Source of the DNA: Mytilus galloprovincialis
Taxonomy: Eukaryota; Mollusca; Bivalvia; Mytilida; Mytilidae
Direction: 5' to 3'
NCBI RefSeq assembly: GCF_965363235.1
Contig: NC_134838.1
Location: 5,213,001-5,277,000, forward strand
Length of the DNA stretch: 64,000 nt
Shown here: in pieces, positions 23,340-46,500 of the stretch
Layout: each line of letters starts with the position of its first letter
How positions within the stretch are numbered: position 1 is the first letter of the stretch
Made by a program: the position numbers and the translations under genes
The notes under the pieces: model-generated
Database searches by the model: none
Told to the model about the DNA's origin: nothing
The model's input: only the letters and a program-made list of their open reading frames with translations

Positions 23340-25222
23340 AATGTAAACTCAAAGAGGAAAATCAAGTTGTTCGTATACCATGGGGGACAAATTTTCGCCA
23401 ACATAATATGACCATCCTCATTATACTGGTATATTATAAAAACGAAAGTTTGTAATCAATTTATTAAGCTTGAGAGATCATTCCTATACGATTTTTCTTC
23501 CAAATATTTACTTTTAGACTTCGCATGATTGCCATATAAATCTGACATAATAGCTAAAAATTGTTTAAAAACACCTGCATATTTCTTTATATGTGCGAAA
23601 CTCCTTGAAAATGGGATAAAGAGGAATATCAACCATTCGAACATTACAAACAGTCTTTGCCATCTACTTAGGTAAGTCCTGGGTTAAGGTACACAAATTT
23701 AAAGAAAAAATAGCAAAACTGTGAAAATGTGTCCATGGCAAAGATATAAGTTTGGAATTTTTTCATTTTTTTTTTTTTGAACAAATTTAAACTTACTTCC
23801 TACAAAACTAATAAAAAAGTCAACAAAAATGTTTCAATTAAAAAGGTTTCTTCACAGTATCTAGACATGTTCTTCGAGTTGTTGTTACAAGTGGGCCAGG
23901 CATGTAATTGTTAAAGGAAAACCGAATTTCCTTTTCATTTGAAATCAAGTATGTACTAAAAATTCAATTTTGCTTTCATCCACAAAATTTGAACTCACAA
24001 ATATCAATAAATCTTCAGTATACATATACTATAGCATGGTTCCAGTAAGAAACACATTTTTTTTCTTAAAAACAATAGACTGCATAAAATAAGTACACAT
24101 TATAATTCTCATGATCTCCTTTATTTACAATAATAATAATAAAAAGTATCACAGCCATAAACACACTAACAAATCATTTCTTGTTAAAAATATGAGAGAA
24201 ATGAATGTGATTAAAACAATTCTGTACTATTTTATCTTCAAGTTTTCTGTAAAAAAGAAACAGCTGCATCAAGAGTCATGATATCCATTTTTAAATTTTG
24301 TCATATTTTTCATAATTGAAAGTCCCTATATTTTGGAACCACAAATCATGTCTTTATGGAACAAAGAACTTTGTAAAAAATATTAAAAGATACTTTCAAA
24401 CAAACCTGAGTTAACATGAAACTTGCAGGAAATGTTGAATTTTCAAAATTAAAGTTTAGCTACTCCAATCTGAACATGCTAAATGTCTTCAAAATGGAAA
24501 ATCAGCTTGTCTATATGAAATCAAGTGTGAAACATTCATAAATTGCTAAGAGCAAACTTCGATTTTCTCTAGAGTTGCTGGGACAACCTGACAATGGTAT
24601 ACCATAAACCCCATAAACCAGACCTTTACTGGTCACAAGCAAAATGTACAGTTTCTACAGTGGAGCAGGAACTTTCAGGAGGACCTGAATTTACATGTAT
24701 ATTCAACCTGTTTTTTTTAATCTCAAGTTTTCTATGTGATATATTTGCAGCCTTTTCTTTAAATATTGTAATCTATCCTCCTTTAACTTTTTATTTTTAC
24801 CTGCCCCTCTGCATCTTCTTTTCTTATTTTTGGAGAAAAAACTTTCTTAAAATGTAACATACAAGACGAATAAAAGATTTAGTTACATCCAACAACTATG
24901 ACTGGCTTATAAATATCAACGTCAAAAGTTATATGAAACCTGAATAGTTATGACAATGCTATCAATCTGAATAAGATAAATAAAAAACATAGACTTGGCA
25001 CACTGCTTATTATAAAATACAATTTTTGATGTTTTTTTTTATATATATATAATTTAAAGAACTTTTGACATGTTTGAAGCAAACAAAATGAGGTGGACAG
25101 TTGTTTCTGTAATGCCACTTTAGCAAGGTAATACCAGTATCTTCCACATAGATGATATCGTTAATAAGTTTGTCTTCACCACAGACTGACTAGAAGACTG
25201 GAAGAAGTAACAACACACTTTA
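23340..25222. other. No gene recognised; likely holds the GCDH 3' UTR
   Basis: AT-rich, free of the dense repeats on its left. It directly follows the GCDH stop codon on the minus strand; TTTATT at about 24119 and 24791 are possible minus-strand poly(A) signals. The 87-codon plus-strand frame at 24594 has no recognisable domain. Confidence 0.4.
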
Positions 25223-34288
<9,066 letters not shown>

Positions 34289-34534
34289 TTCCAAAATAAT
34301 AGTTCTATAAAAAGTTTCGTAAGAGGATAAATCTATCTGACCTTGAACTTCTTAAAACTTGCCGCGGAACATAAAATATTCGGTTCTTAATATATAGTAA
34401 ACACAACCACCTGCATATTGATGTTGATACAAACAACTCGCAACAAAAATACAATTAATTTCTTATTTGCAGAAAAAATATTTTTTCAAACTAGCAATGC
34501 TTTTACAGGACCGCAGAAACGCATGAGCGACAAC
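34289..34534. promoter_or_regulatory. Putative bidirectional promoter between GCDH and FARSA
   Basis: The GCDH start codon (34286-34288, minus) and the preferred FARSA start (34535, plus) are 246 bases apart, so both promoters and 5' UTRs share this stretch. There is no TATA box at a convincing place and only a small GC-rich patch (GCCGCGG at about 34361). Divergent housekeeping pairs commonly share such short promoters; transcription start sites cannot be read from sequence. Confidence 0.65.
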
Positions 34535-37500
34535 ATGGCCGAGACTCTGGCCGAAGTGGTTTTACAGCATGTTGATAAAAAGGGGCATATAAATTCACTT
34601 GAACTAGCAACAGAGTTGAAAGAAGACCACCAAAAAATTGTTGGGGCCATAAAGAGTCTTCAGTCATTTGGAGAGGTGATACCTTTATTCGAAACCAACA
34701 CATAACAATTCTGCAAGCGAAAAATATCAGATGATGCAATAAATGAATCATTCTGTTATTGTAAAGGCCCTATTGTAAATGTGTATGTTATTTCCTTATG
34801 TCGTAAGATGACTTTATAGACAGTCCAAGTTAATTCATCAATCCGTCCGAGTTGTCCCATTTCCTTAGTTAACTTTTTCAAAGCTGTGCAATATGAGGCA
34901 GGCATTACCTTAGTCCAAATAATTATGAAGTCTGGCAAGGCTATTTTAATTTTTTTTCTGGGACGCCTTCCTACGACGTCATAACGCTGAAGCAATTTTT
35001 TCTGTCTTGAGTTTTGAGAGCAAATTTGGGGGGGGAACTTTGACACCTAATTTTGACGAGAACTTTTCGTTGCCGGTTAAAAAAAATTACGTAGTTACAA
35101 AGTCCTATCTTTTTTGTGCTTATTGATGTAAAATATTTCCAGAAATATACAAAAGAAAGGATTAAATAAGATATGATTCCATTTGAAGTGGGGGAATATT
35201 TATTTTGTTTGGAAATGATTTCCCACAATTACCAACGAAACGTCACTTCCAGTGATTATAAAATTTAAAATCCGTTAAAATTTAACAGACCCGAATTTCC
35301 GGATAATGTAAATCAAAAGTTCCGGCAATTGGGATCCATTAAAATTAAAAAATGGTGTTGGGTTGGGGATTTGTCCATGGTGGTGGGTTGTACATACAGT
35401 ACCATTCAAAAGGACCAACTCTCCCACACCCTACACCAAGGAAAATGTTGGAGTCACTCCAAAAAACTCCGATATTCCTCCCAAAATGTTGGGAGGAATT
35501 TGGGAGTAATCTCTCCCAAAATCAGGTAAATGTTTATTGTGATAGCGAGCTCACTCTCTACACCGAGGAATTAATTGCCCTTATCCTACTTTGATCTCTA
35601 CCGGCACACGACTGATAGGGTTATTGGATTACCTGACAGGTAAAGGTTGAAGTAATAAAGAATTTTATTTCCGGTCTACTGTATCAGTTTAAGTGTCAAA
35701 CAGGTGTATAATTTTAAATGTCTTTTAAACTAATTAATTTTAATTGGTGGTAATAATAAGTCAAAATATTTTCGTATTTTTTGATAGCCCATCTAAAAAT
35801 ATCTTTACCTTAACGTACTTGCTTTAAAAAAAAAGGATTATAAAATATAGCGGAATATGTGAAAAACCCAATATTCTACTTCAAAGTTAAAGTATTTATT
35901 TGAAAATTATGTGTGTAAAAGTTTTGTATTTATGCAAGTAAAAAGGAAAATTTATTCACCATGCATTAGGCATAATAATAGCCCGTAATAATTGTGTTAG
36001 TCTACGGCATTTTCTTATTACGATTATCTAATTGGTGGAATGAATAAAAGATTGAAAAGCAAAATGTTGTTGTTAATTCTTTCAATTGTAAATTTATAAA
36101 AAATGAAAACTACTTAATTTTGACCTCGACATCTTCACCAGTAAATTAATATTTTATTTACGACATGAAGAGACTCGTGTAAAAATAACCGGAAACTTTC
36201 GCTAAATTAATGAGAGCAGTTTAAAGAAAATCATTAAAATTATGTGTCTGAAAGTTTTGTCAAGTAAAAAGGAAAATATTATTCACCATTCGTTATGCTA
36301 TAATAATAATTACGGCATTTTCGTTTTACGATTTGTTGGCAGTACTGTAGGATCATAATACATTTCGGTTACAACAGGAATACTTCCACAGCTGCATTAA
36401 TTCGTCTTTGTATAATATTTATTTTCGCACAATGAATGTAAATTTGCGTATTTTGAACAGTGATCGTAAAAGATTTTAAAAACAATTATTTGCCGTGCGA
36501 AGACAATTCCACGATACACATCTCAGTTATCGACAGTTTTGGTTGAACTTGAACTTGACTTACTTAACAATGTTAAATGCTAAAAATAGTTCACATAAAT
36601 TTTATCCACAGCACGAGTTTTTTAAAGGGCAGGAAATAATATTGCGTACTAGTAAACTCAGGTGACCTTTCTAGACGACCGTGGGAAAAATCCATTCAAT
36701 GTTTCTAAAGTTGCAGAACGACATTTTTGTGCGATCGTATTGAGGCTCCAGAAGGTCCTTTTACAATTGATTAATCGGAATCAAAAATATAATTCTTTTC
36801 CGAATAAACGAGAACAGTTACACATCTTTGACTATTTGAATTTTAATGTTTTATTTTTCAAAAAAGGAAGTAGACCTGAACATTAGTTATATGTCTATGG
36901 TCAATAATATAAATTTACGGTTGATGAAATATTGAAATTATGATGGAAATTGTCCGGGTGATCAATTGTGTTCAAATGACAATAATACGATATTATGAAC
37001 AGCCAATTGTAGCGGTTGGGAAATTTTGAAAATAAAATATTGACTGATTTAAGTGGAATAGAATATTATGATGGGCAATTATAAGGTTTGATAACAATTA
37101 AAGGATTAGTGACCTATCGGATAGCGATAAGCGGATTACTTATCATCACAACTTTTAACATCTTTTGTAAACGTAAAATGATTGAGGGTCATAAACTTGT
37201 CAAAAACATGAAGACAGGTAGAATTATAGTAATTTAATGTGAAAATATTTTTACACTTTTCAAATTTAAATGACGAAATTGATATAAATACTTTCGTCAA
37301 TTTGAAAACCGTTTCGTAAAATACGAAAATGACGAGCGCTATCAATATCACTTGAGGTTATTTCCTCTGATCAACAGAGTTGTCACTTTACAGTTTCTTT
37401 TCATAATTTAAATTATTCAAGTCTGCATAAATCTACCAAGGTGAAACATAATATTTTACATTGCTCAATTTATTAAGTTTACCTGTTGATCGGATGAATT

Positions 37501-40500
37501 GTGTTACCGTAAAAACAACATGATTTTATTCGCCAGTTGATTATTAAATAATGAACAATTAATCCGCCGATATTGCTTATTGAGTAAGTCATAAAAGATT
37601 CTAATTGTGGCAAAATCGTCTTTGTTGAAAGAACACAATGTATGACCTGACCAGACTGTAATAGAAACACAAAATAACAAGTATATATTTTCTTCATACT
37701 TTTTCGTATGTACGTTTTATTTCAAAGATAATGGCATAGGACAAAAACATATAAGATAATAATTATCTTATTCTGAATGATATTGTCACATCTTTATCTG
37801 TCAACTCGTCAAAGAAAGGAAAACATTTGTTCAATTTTTAATACCGTGATTTTAAAGCACACCTGTGCAACCAAGATCGATTAAATGTTCATAGGTAAAT
37901 TGGGAGTGAAATCCGCGGTACTCGGTGTGATTCCGAGAAACACGGAAATCGGAAAAAAACGATATCGAATCGATCCGTTTGAAGGGTACTGTATGTTAGT
38001 GACACATCTCCATTAATCCTGTTAGGGAGTGTTCATGGATACCACTGTACCCTCCAAGCTTCTGATGGGAGCTCCTAATAATGAAGGTATCAACCGAAAC
38101 ATGCATACTTTAGCTACAAGAAAGTTTACATAATTTTAAAGCATTTGTCCTCAGCAAAGCTAACATATATACTAAATTACATAATTCTGTATTAACAGTT
38201 AATAAAAGCAGAACAGATAGTTAATAAAAGATGGGAATTAACTGATGAAGGAAGAGATGTTGCCACTAACGGGAGTCATGAAGCCAGGGTGTACTATGCC
38301 ATCCCTGATGCTGGAACTTCACAAGCACAAATTATGGTATGTATCAATCTGCTTACCAAGTCCAATCAAAGTTGTGATTCTGTTAATATAAATGAGAAGA
38401 TATTGTAAGAGTGGCAATGAGACACCTGTCCATCCAAGTCACAATATGTAAAAATTAAAGATACATGTAAAAGTACGACCTGCATCAACACAGAGCCTTG
38501 TTTTTAAAAATTAATTATTTTGTTTTTGTTAGTGGATTAGAAAGATTTTGCAGATGCATCTTACTCATATGAACTAGTTGAGATGCAAAAGAACATGTAT
38601 GTCTACCAGTTTAAATACTCATCTCAATACTTTATCACAAGAGTAAAACATTTATCAGTTCTACTTAATGAAACACAAACAATAATAATACCACATGCTC
38701 AATACTTTATATTGTTACAAGAATGAATTTAAAACAAATGTTTAATGTAATGCGTTTCACTCATCATTCATAATCCACTTCAAATTTATAGGACATATAA
38801 TTTCAAAATCGAAAGTAGAATAATCAATTCTTGAGGAACTTGCTTTGTTGACTTCAGCTGTAAATATATATATGAAATTAACAGTTTAAATAAAAGGATA
38901 CTGAATTTGAAATCTAATGTGAAAAAATTCTTTGGCCTTCAGTTATAATGTATGTTGTCAAGTTGTCGCCATCTAATTTTGAGAGGTTTTCTTACTTACA
39001 AATATATTAGCAAGATTTATCCAATTTTCAATGAACTGTCAAATTATATTTTTCCACATGCATCATGCAAGACAAGGGACCTCAATATTTTACCTGAATA
39101 AGAAATATTCAGTTGTTACCTAGACTGACATTTATACATAGTTGATCCAAGACAAGGGACCTCAATATTTTACCTGAATAAGAAATATTCAGTTGTTACC
39201 TAGACTGACATTTATACATAGTTGATCCAAGACAAGGGACCTCAATATTTTACCTGAATAATAAATATTCAGTTGTTACCTAGACTGACCTTTATACATG
39301 TTATACATAGTTGATCCAAGATATATGTACATGTATAAACAAATACATTATTAAAATTGTCAATGCTTGTACTTACAGAAAACTGTACCTAATGCTAAGA
39401 TTGGATTCAGTAAAGCTATGCAGGCAGGATGGATCGTGATGGATAAAAAGGCTGAAGGAGGACCAAAGGTCAACAAAAAGGTAAGATTTGAATAGAACAC
39501 TATTTTTTTCTTGTACTAATTTATAAGTACTCTTCTTTTCATGATTATCTGGATTCCTTGATTGACTCAGAAAATGTATTAATAAATTCTGTTAACATAG
39601 ATTACTGTTATTAGTCTTACTGGAAATTTTAATAATGTGCAATACCTTCATACATACATTTTACATGTTGAAAGCTGCATGATCAGTGTTCAAACTGAAC
39701 AAGATACATTATAAATTTATGTTTGGAATTACTTGCATAAGTCTTTCAAGTAACAATATAAAACTCTGAAATTTTCCCTTTATTAAAAAGATCACAAAAA
39801 AAAATTCTAATCAAAAGAAGACTATTTTTAGCTTATCTGACCTGTTCTTCCTTTTTCCAGGCTGACAAAATAGAAGACGTTATTCAGAAGAACCTCGTGA
39901 AACTTCAACAGGATCAGACAGATTCCTTAACAGATGAGCAAAAGGCTGAATACAAGAAGAGAAAACTTATTACAGAAGTGTACGTTTATAATTTATTTAC
40001 ACTAATAGATGAGATTTGTTTTATGATAGATAGTGATATAAAATCTTAATTTACCTATCGCATCTTTTGCAAAATTCAAAGTTTTAGCTTTCTCACATCA
40101 CAAAATTAAAATTATCTTTAAACTTTTGCATTCAATCACTACAATAAGGGCGATTAAAATTAATTGATAGATTTTCATCCCCTCCCGCCCCGATTTTTTT
40201 TTATTTTTGAAAAAATTATGATTTCCGGATTTTGATCATTTCCGTTACCGGTAACCGTCGATAATTTCGCTTCATGTAAAACTTCCTGTTTCAAAATACG
40301 GTTTTCGTATTTCACAGAGTATTCTTACTGAAATCATTAAGTCGATATATTCTGATCTATGATGACAACATCCTTTACCGAGAATAGAGATTGATTACGA
40401 GATACGCTGTGTCCAAGAACGCAAATCGCCGTATGTCACAAATGACACAAATGTTTGTGAATAAAACACCTTGGATTTATTTTATTTATACAATGACTTT

Positions 40501-43500
40501 GTGTCAAGAAATTTTGATTCTGAATGAAACCCAAAAGCGTAAGAATCGTGGAACACATTTGACTGGAATTAAGAAATTGACACAAGCATGAACTTTTTAG
40601 ATTGGTGACCGTATATTGAGTTCAGAAAATCGACAAACATACGCATTTTTAATTTATTAATTTATAGCAAGCTCTTAGATTTAGATTTAGCCATGCCTTT
40701 CGTTTTTTGTAGAAAAACAGCAAACATCCTCTGTCACAATACCCACGATAGAGTCATTAAACAACTTTATGTTTTACATCGTAATTATATTTGCATCTTG
40801 CATACTAAGGACCGATTATTTCAACACTGTTTGAGTTTTCATTTTATTCTGTACTTATCGTACTTGTGTTGCATACCAATGCATTTGCTTTATTTTATTA
40901 GGACAACAAAACATTGCTTAGAAAGCAAAATACATTTGATGTAGGTAGTCCAACTGAAGAGAGAATTTCTCCACATTTCTGCTGTTTACTATAAAATAGG
41001 TTCCTAAAGCGGCAATTACATGAATAACAGTGATTGCCAATCAGAGATATATATTTACGAATTTGAAAAAGCGGCACCAGCATATGGAGTATATGTGTCT
41101 CAATTGATATGTTACTCTAGAGGTAGCTCAAATTACGATGATTTTGTTGAACGAGGAATACTGCTTTCTCAAAAGTTGCAAAGACAGGGCTATGAGTCAA
41201 TCAAATTAAGGTCATCACTCAAGCAATTTTATGGTCCCATCATGAGCTGATTGGCCATTATGACAAAAGTGTGTCAGAAATCATATCTCAGTGATATTCT
41301 TCCTCAGTCATAATAACCTTCCATCATTACCGAACTGAACAAAGAAATAATATGACGGGTGCCGTATACGGTGCAGGAAATGCTTACCCTTCCGGAGCAC
41401 CTGATTTCACTCCTGGTTTTTAGTGGAGTTCGTGTTGTTTCCTACTTATTATTTGTAACTGTTGATGTAAATGTCTTTTGGTTTAATGAGTCTTTGGTTA
41501 CTCCTTGGTTTTAATTGTTATTGTCTTATACAAGACACCTTATGGATGTATTTACATGATATAAGCTTATTATTACACTTGCATATATGAATAACACGTG
41601 ACCAGACGGTTTCATATGAAATAAAATTTAAAAAATAAAATCCTCCCACCCGCCCCATTTTTTTCAAAAATTTGGATGAAAATCTACTAATTAATTTTAG
41701 TTGGCCTAATTAAAAGAGAATTGAAATTCATTGAAGACATGAAAACTGCATTTGTAATTTTTGCATTTGAGTTTTTAAATGAAGAACTGATCTTTATTGA
41801 CATGAAAAGTATATCCTCTTTTGAAAATTTGCTGTTTGTTAAAGTTTATCATTGTTACAGTCATTTATAGAAAAAAAAATTGTTTGGTTTGTTTTTGAAA
41901 TAGCTTACTTCTAAATGTTGTGTTTAGTTATTTGTGTCTTTTATTTCAGTCATTCTTCAGTGACTCAGTTTTAGTTTCAACTATGTTAAGTAGACTTTAC
42001 AGACAACAAAAATGACTTTATTATTTAAATTAAAGTTAAAAGGATAACAAATTGAATACATATTTATCATTTTTTTGTAGAAAAATAACAAGCTATGAAA
42101 TCACAAAGGGAGATAACTTCAGTCTTACCATAGAGAAACCAGAAGTTGATCTCACACCGGAAATGTTACAAAGGTATAGATATTTAATTGATTTCATCTC
42201 TTTATGACGTAAAATTATACTTAAAAATGAGAAGAAAAATTTAAAACACATTAAACAGTACAACAGTTAATATGAAAATCAACAACTGAGAAGATATAGG
42301 TACATACAAAGACATACAACAAACCGTCTATATTACCTGTAGATTCAGACACAAAATTTGGGTTTAAACCATTTATCTATCTAGACTATTGTTATGAACA
42401 GGTATTGAAAGTAATTGATATTCATATGAAAGTAAGGAGATGTGGTATAATTGGCAATGAGACAACTATCCATCAAGATCAAACAACAAAGATGTAATCA
42501 GATTCAGGTCACTGTACAGCCTTCAACAATGAACAAACCATACATTATAGTAAGCTATATAAAAAAGATAGTGTTATGACAAAATGTGTGATTAAATGTA
42601 GATGGCATAGTGAAAAAAGTATTCTTTATTTCTTTTTTCTGATGTTAGGTAGACAGTCTTAAAGAATATATATTTTTTTTAAAATTTTTACACCAATTAC
42701 AAGGGGGGAAAACAATTTTCTGTTTTTATGCTCCATTATGGACATTATGTTTTCTGGTCTGTGGGTCTGTTTGTTTGTTCGTCTGTCCTGCTTCAGGTTA
42801 AAGTTTCTGGTCAAGGTTGTTTTTGATGAAGCTGAAGTTAAGTCAACTAGAAACTTAGTACACATGTTCCCTATGATATGATCTTTATAATTTTAATGAC
42901 AAATAAGAGTTTTTACCCCACTTTCACGATCCACTGAACATAGAAAATGATAGTGCGGATAGGGCATCTGTGTACTATGGACAAATTCTTGTTACACTAT
43001 AAGTTTACGACAGTAAAAAGAGTGACATAGAGTCAAAAGAGTATTTAAAGACAGAATTTGTAAAACATTCTCTTTTTCATTTCAGTGGTTCATGGAAAAC
43101 AAAAAATTTCAAGGAATATAACTTTGATGCTTTAGGTATTCCACCAAATGGTGGACATTTACATCCCTTATTGAAGGTCAGAGCAGCTTACAGACAGATC
43201 TTCTTAGAAATGGGGTATTTACATTTTTAAAAAGATTAAAAGTCTATGAATGTTAACTTGTTTACATGTGACACAGTACTCTAGAATGACAAATACCATT
43301 CAATTTTTACATCTTTGGAATGTGGAGAAAAAATGTCTTTTTGTGTAGAATCCAGAATAAGAAAGGAAGAAGTAATGAGAAAAATAGAGATAAAATGTAT
43401 TTTTAGCACAAAATGTATGTACAATTAATGTATACGGATATAGGATAAATGCATAAAAAAAAGATGTAATTGTGAACTATGTATCCACTTTACAATAATA

Positions 43501-46500
43501 AGATATTGTAGTTATGTATATTTAAAATACAATAAAAGTTAATTATAATGAAAAGTTGATCCATGATTTATAGAAAAAAAAATAGACTTTCTTTATGTGA
43601 TTTTGTGTGCGTAGCATCTTATTAAAATTGTCATATAATATATCAGTTTCACAGAAATGCCAACCAATAACTTTGTTGAGAGTTGTTTCTGGAATTTCGA
43701 TGCACTTTTCCAACCACAACAGCATCCTGCTAGAGACGCCCATGACACCTTCTTTGTATCAGGTAAACTTAATCACACACACATACATACAACATCCTGC
43801 TAGAGACGCCCATGACACCTTCTTTGTATCAGGTAAACTTAATCACACACATATACACATATAGCATCCTGCTAGAGACTCCCATGACACCTTCTTTGTA
43901 TCAGGTAAACTTAAACACACACACATACATACAACATCCTGCCAGAGATGCCCATGACATCTTCTTTGTATCAGATAGTCTTAAACAGACACACATACAC
44001 ACACATACAACATCCTGCAAGAGATGCCCATGACACCTTCTTTATATCAGGTAATCTTAAACTGACGCACACACACATACATACTAATGTATGTTCAAAC
44101 CACAACAGCATCCTGCTAGAGATGCCCATGAAATCTTCTTTGTATCATGTAAACTTGAACACACACTCACACACAGACACACTTGTTTTAGTGTTATATG
44201 TGTATTGATGTAATTTTCCATCCACAACAACATCGAGTTTTAAAACCCTAACAGTCGTAGATATGTCAAAATGGATGAATTTATCAGTCAAAACTATTTT
44301 TCAATATTTATGTTTAAATGTTATCATATTTTCTAACAAAATCATTTATACGATGTTTAAAGACATAAAACTGTACCTTGTGCATTAGTTGTCTCTGTGA
44401 TAGCAAAGGTTACTGGACAATATTGGTGTATTCTCTGTTTCAGGCATTATATGGTTAATAAAATCAATAGTATTAAGGCTTTTAACCATTCACAAGGTTT
44501 AAGAATTCTGCAAAAAACAATGATGTAAAGGTGAAGGATATATAGTGTCCTTAGCCTTTTAAAATGGTTATGTCGTGAGCAAAGCCTTTTAAAATGGTTA
44601 TGTCGTGAGCAAAGCCTTTAAAATGGTTATGTCGTGAGCAAAGCCTTTAAAATGGTTATGTAGTGAGCAAAGCCTTTTAAAATGGTTATGTCGTGAGCAA
44701 AGCCTTTTAAAATAGTTATGTCGTGAGCAAAGCCTTTTAAAATGGTTATGTAGTGAGCAAAGCCTTTTAAAATGGTTATGTAGTGAGCAAAGCCTTTTAA
44801 ATGGTTATGTCGTGAGCAAAGCCTTTTTAAATGGTTATGTCGTGAGCAAAGCCTTTTAAAATGGTTATGTAGTGAGCAAAGCCTTTTTAAATGGTTATGT
44901 CGTGAGCAAAGCCTTTTAAAATGGTTATGTAGTGAGCAAAGCCTTTTAAATGGTTATGTAGTGAGCAAAGCCTTTTTAAATGGTTATGTAGTGAGCAAGA
45001 ACATTGATATTTTACTGTATGTAGTTAATATATAGAATAATAGGAATTTAATCTTTTACAGAGCCACAGGTTTCAGATATAAAACGGGTTCCTCCAGATT
45101 ATTTACAAAGAGTCAAAAGAGTACATGCTGAAGGAGGTTATGGGTCTCAAGGGTAATATATTAATATATTTAATATCTTATCTTGTTCAGTGTGGTTACC
45201 AATGAGCAGGTTCTATCTGATTCCCTTGTTGTTTAATGAGTTTAAATGGAAAGTTTGTTTGTTAGACATTGATTGGATATTTCGCACTAGATTTACCTGA
45301 ATTTCAACATTTAATATTTCGTTAATTGTGGAATTGATATGATGCACACAAAAAGTTAATACTTCGGCATACAAAACATAATAATTTTTTAAAGGTATAA
45401 CTACGGTAGATTGAATACTTTGGCATACATAAACTCAATTCTATTACAGGTATAAGGTAGAATGGAAAACAGAAGAAGCAGAGAAAAATATCCTAAGAAC
45501 TCATACTACAGCTGTTAGTGCTAGAATGCTGTATAAATTAGCTCAACAGGTAGGTGAATTAATATGTATAGACAAACTCTTAATGTTAATGATAACAACA
45601 TAGATAATACAATGTAGAATGCTATCATCTTGGAAAATGATAAAATGAAATAGGTTTTATATTGTAATTTGCTATTAATGAACAAAAAAATGAATGAAAA
45701 AAAAATATGTAACAAACCATCAAACGACAACCATTAAATTGCAGGCTTCTGTTCAACAATGAGCATAGTCCATACTGAATAAATAGTCAGCTATTAAAGT
45801 TCCTGAAATTAAAAATGTAAAACAATTCAAACAAGAAAGCTAGTGGCCTAATTAATCAACAAAAATATGAACGAAAAACAAATATGTATCACAGCAACAA
45901 ACGACAACCACTGAATTACAGGCTTTGGACTTTTGGACTCATACATACAGAAAGCCTACACATGTACTTTCAAGAGCATTTGCACAATCTCTTTGATGGC
46001 TCCATAGACAACAAACCATTGTTTTCATATGGAAATCATCATGTCTGCACCTATCAAACATAAATTTGAGAATGGAAACAGGGAATGTGTCAAAGAGACA
46101 ACAACCTGACCAAAGAATTAAAAACAGCCTAAAGCCACCAATGGGTCTTTAATACAGCAAGAAAATCCTGCGCTCTGAGGAGCTTCAGCTGGCCCCTAAA
46201 CAAAAATTTGAACTTTTTCAGAGAAAATTGACGACACATTAAACACAGAAACAAAAATGAACCAAAAGTAAAAAACATACAAGACTAACAAATTATCTTG
46301 AGAAAATACTATAACATTGTAGAGGTTTAAAAAGACCTAATAAATCAATTGTTGACTTTTGATTTTGATTATGTTGATACAATGATTTATCAACCCCAGA
46401 GATATGACATTCACCCTCTGCCATTGGCCTCGGTGAATATAAGTCTTTGGGGTTGATAAAACATTGAATTAACCTTATCAAAAGCAAATAATTGTATCAA

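Noticed and set aside
36662-36886. 74-codon frame in FARSA intron 1
   Set aside because: No domain, no splice context and ordinary AT-rich intron composition around it.
43607-44208. Overlapping 73-86 codon frames with repeated DAHDTFFVS
   Set aside because: They are the FARSA exon 7 end repeated in tandem, joined by CA-rich intron sequence, not a repeat protein.
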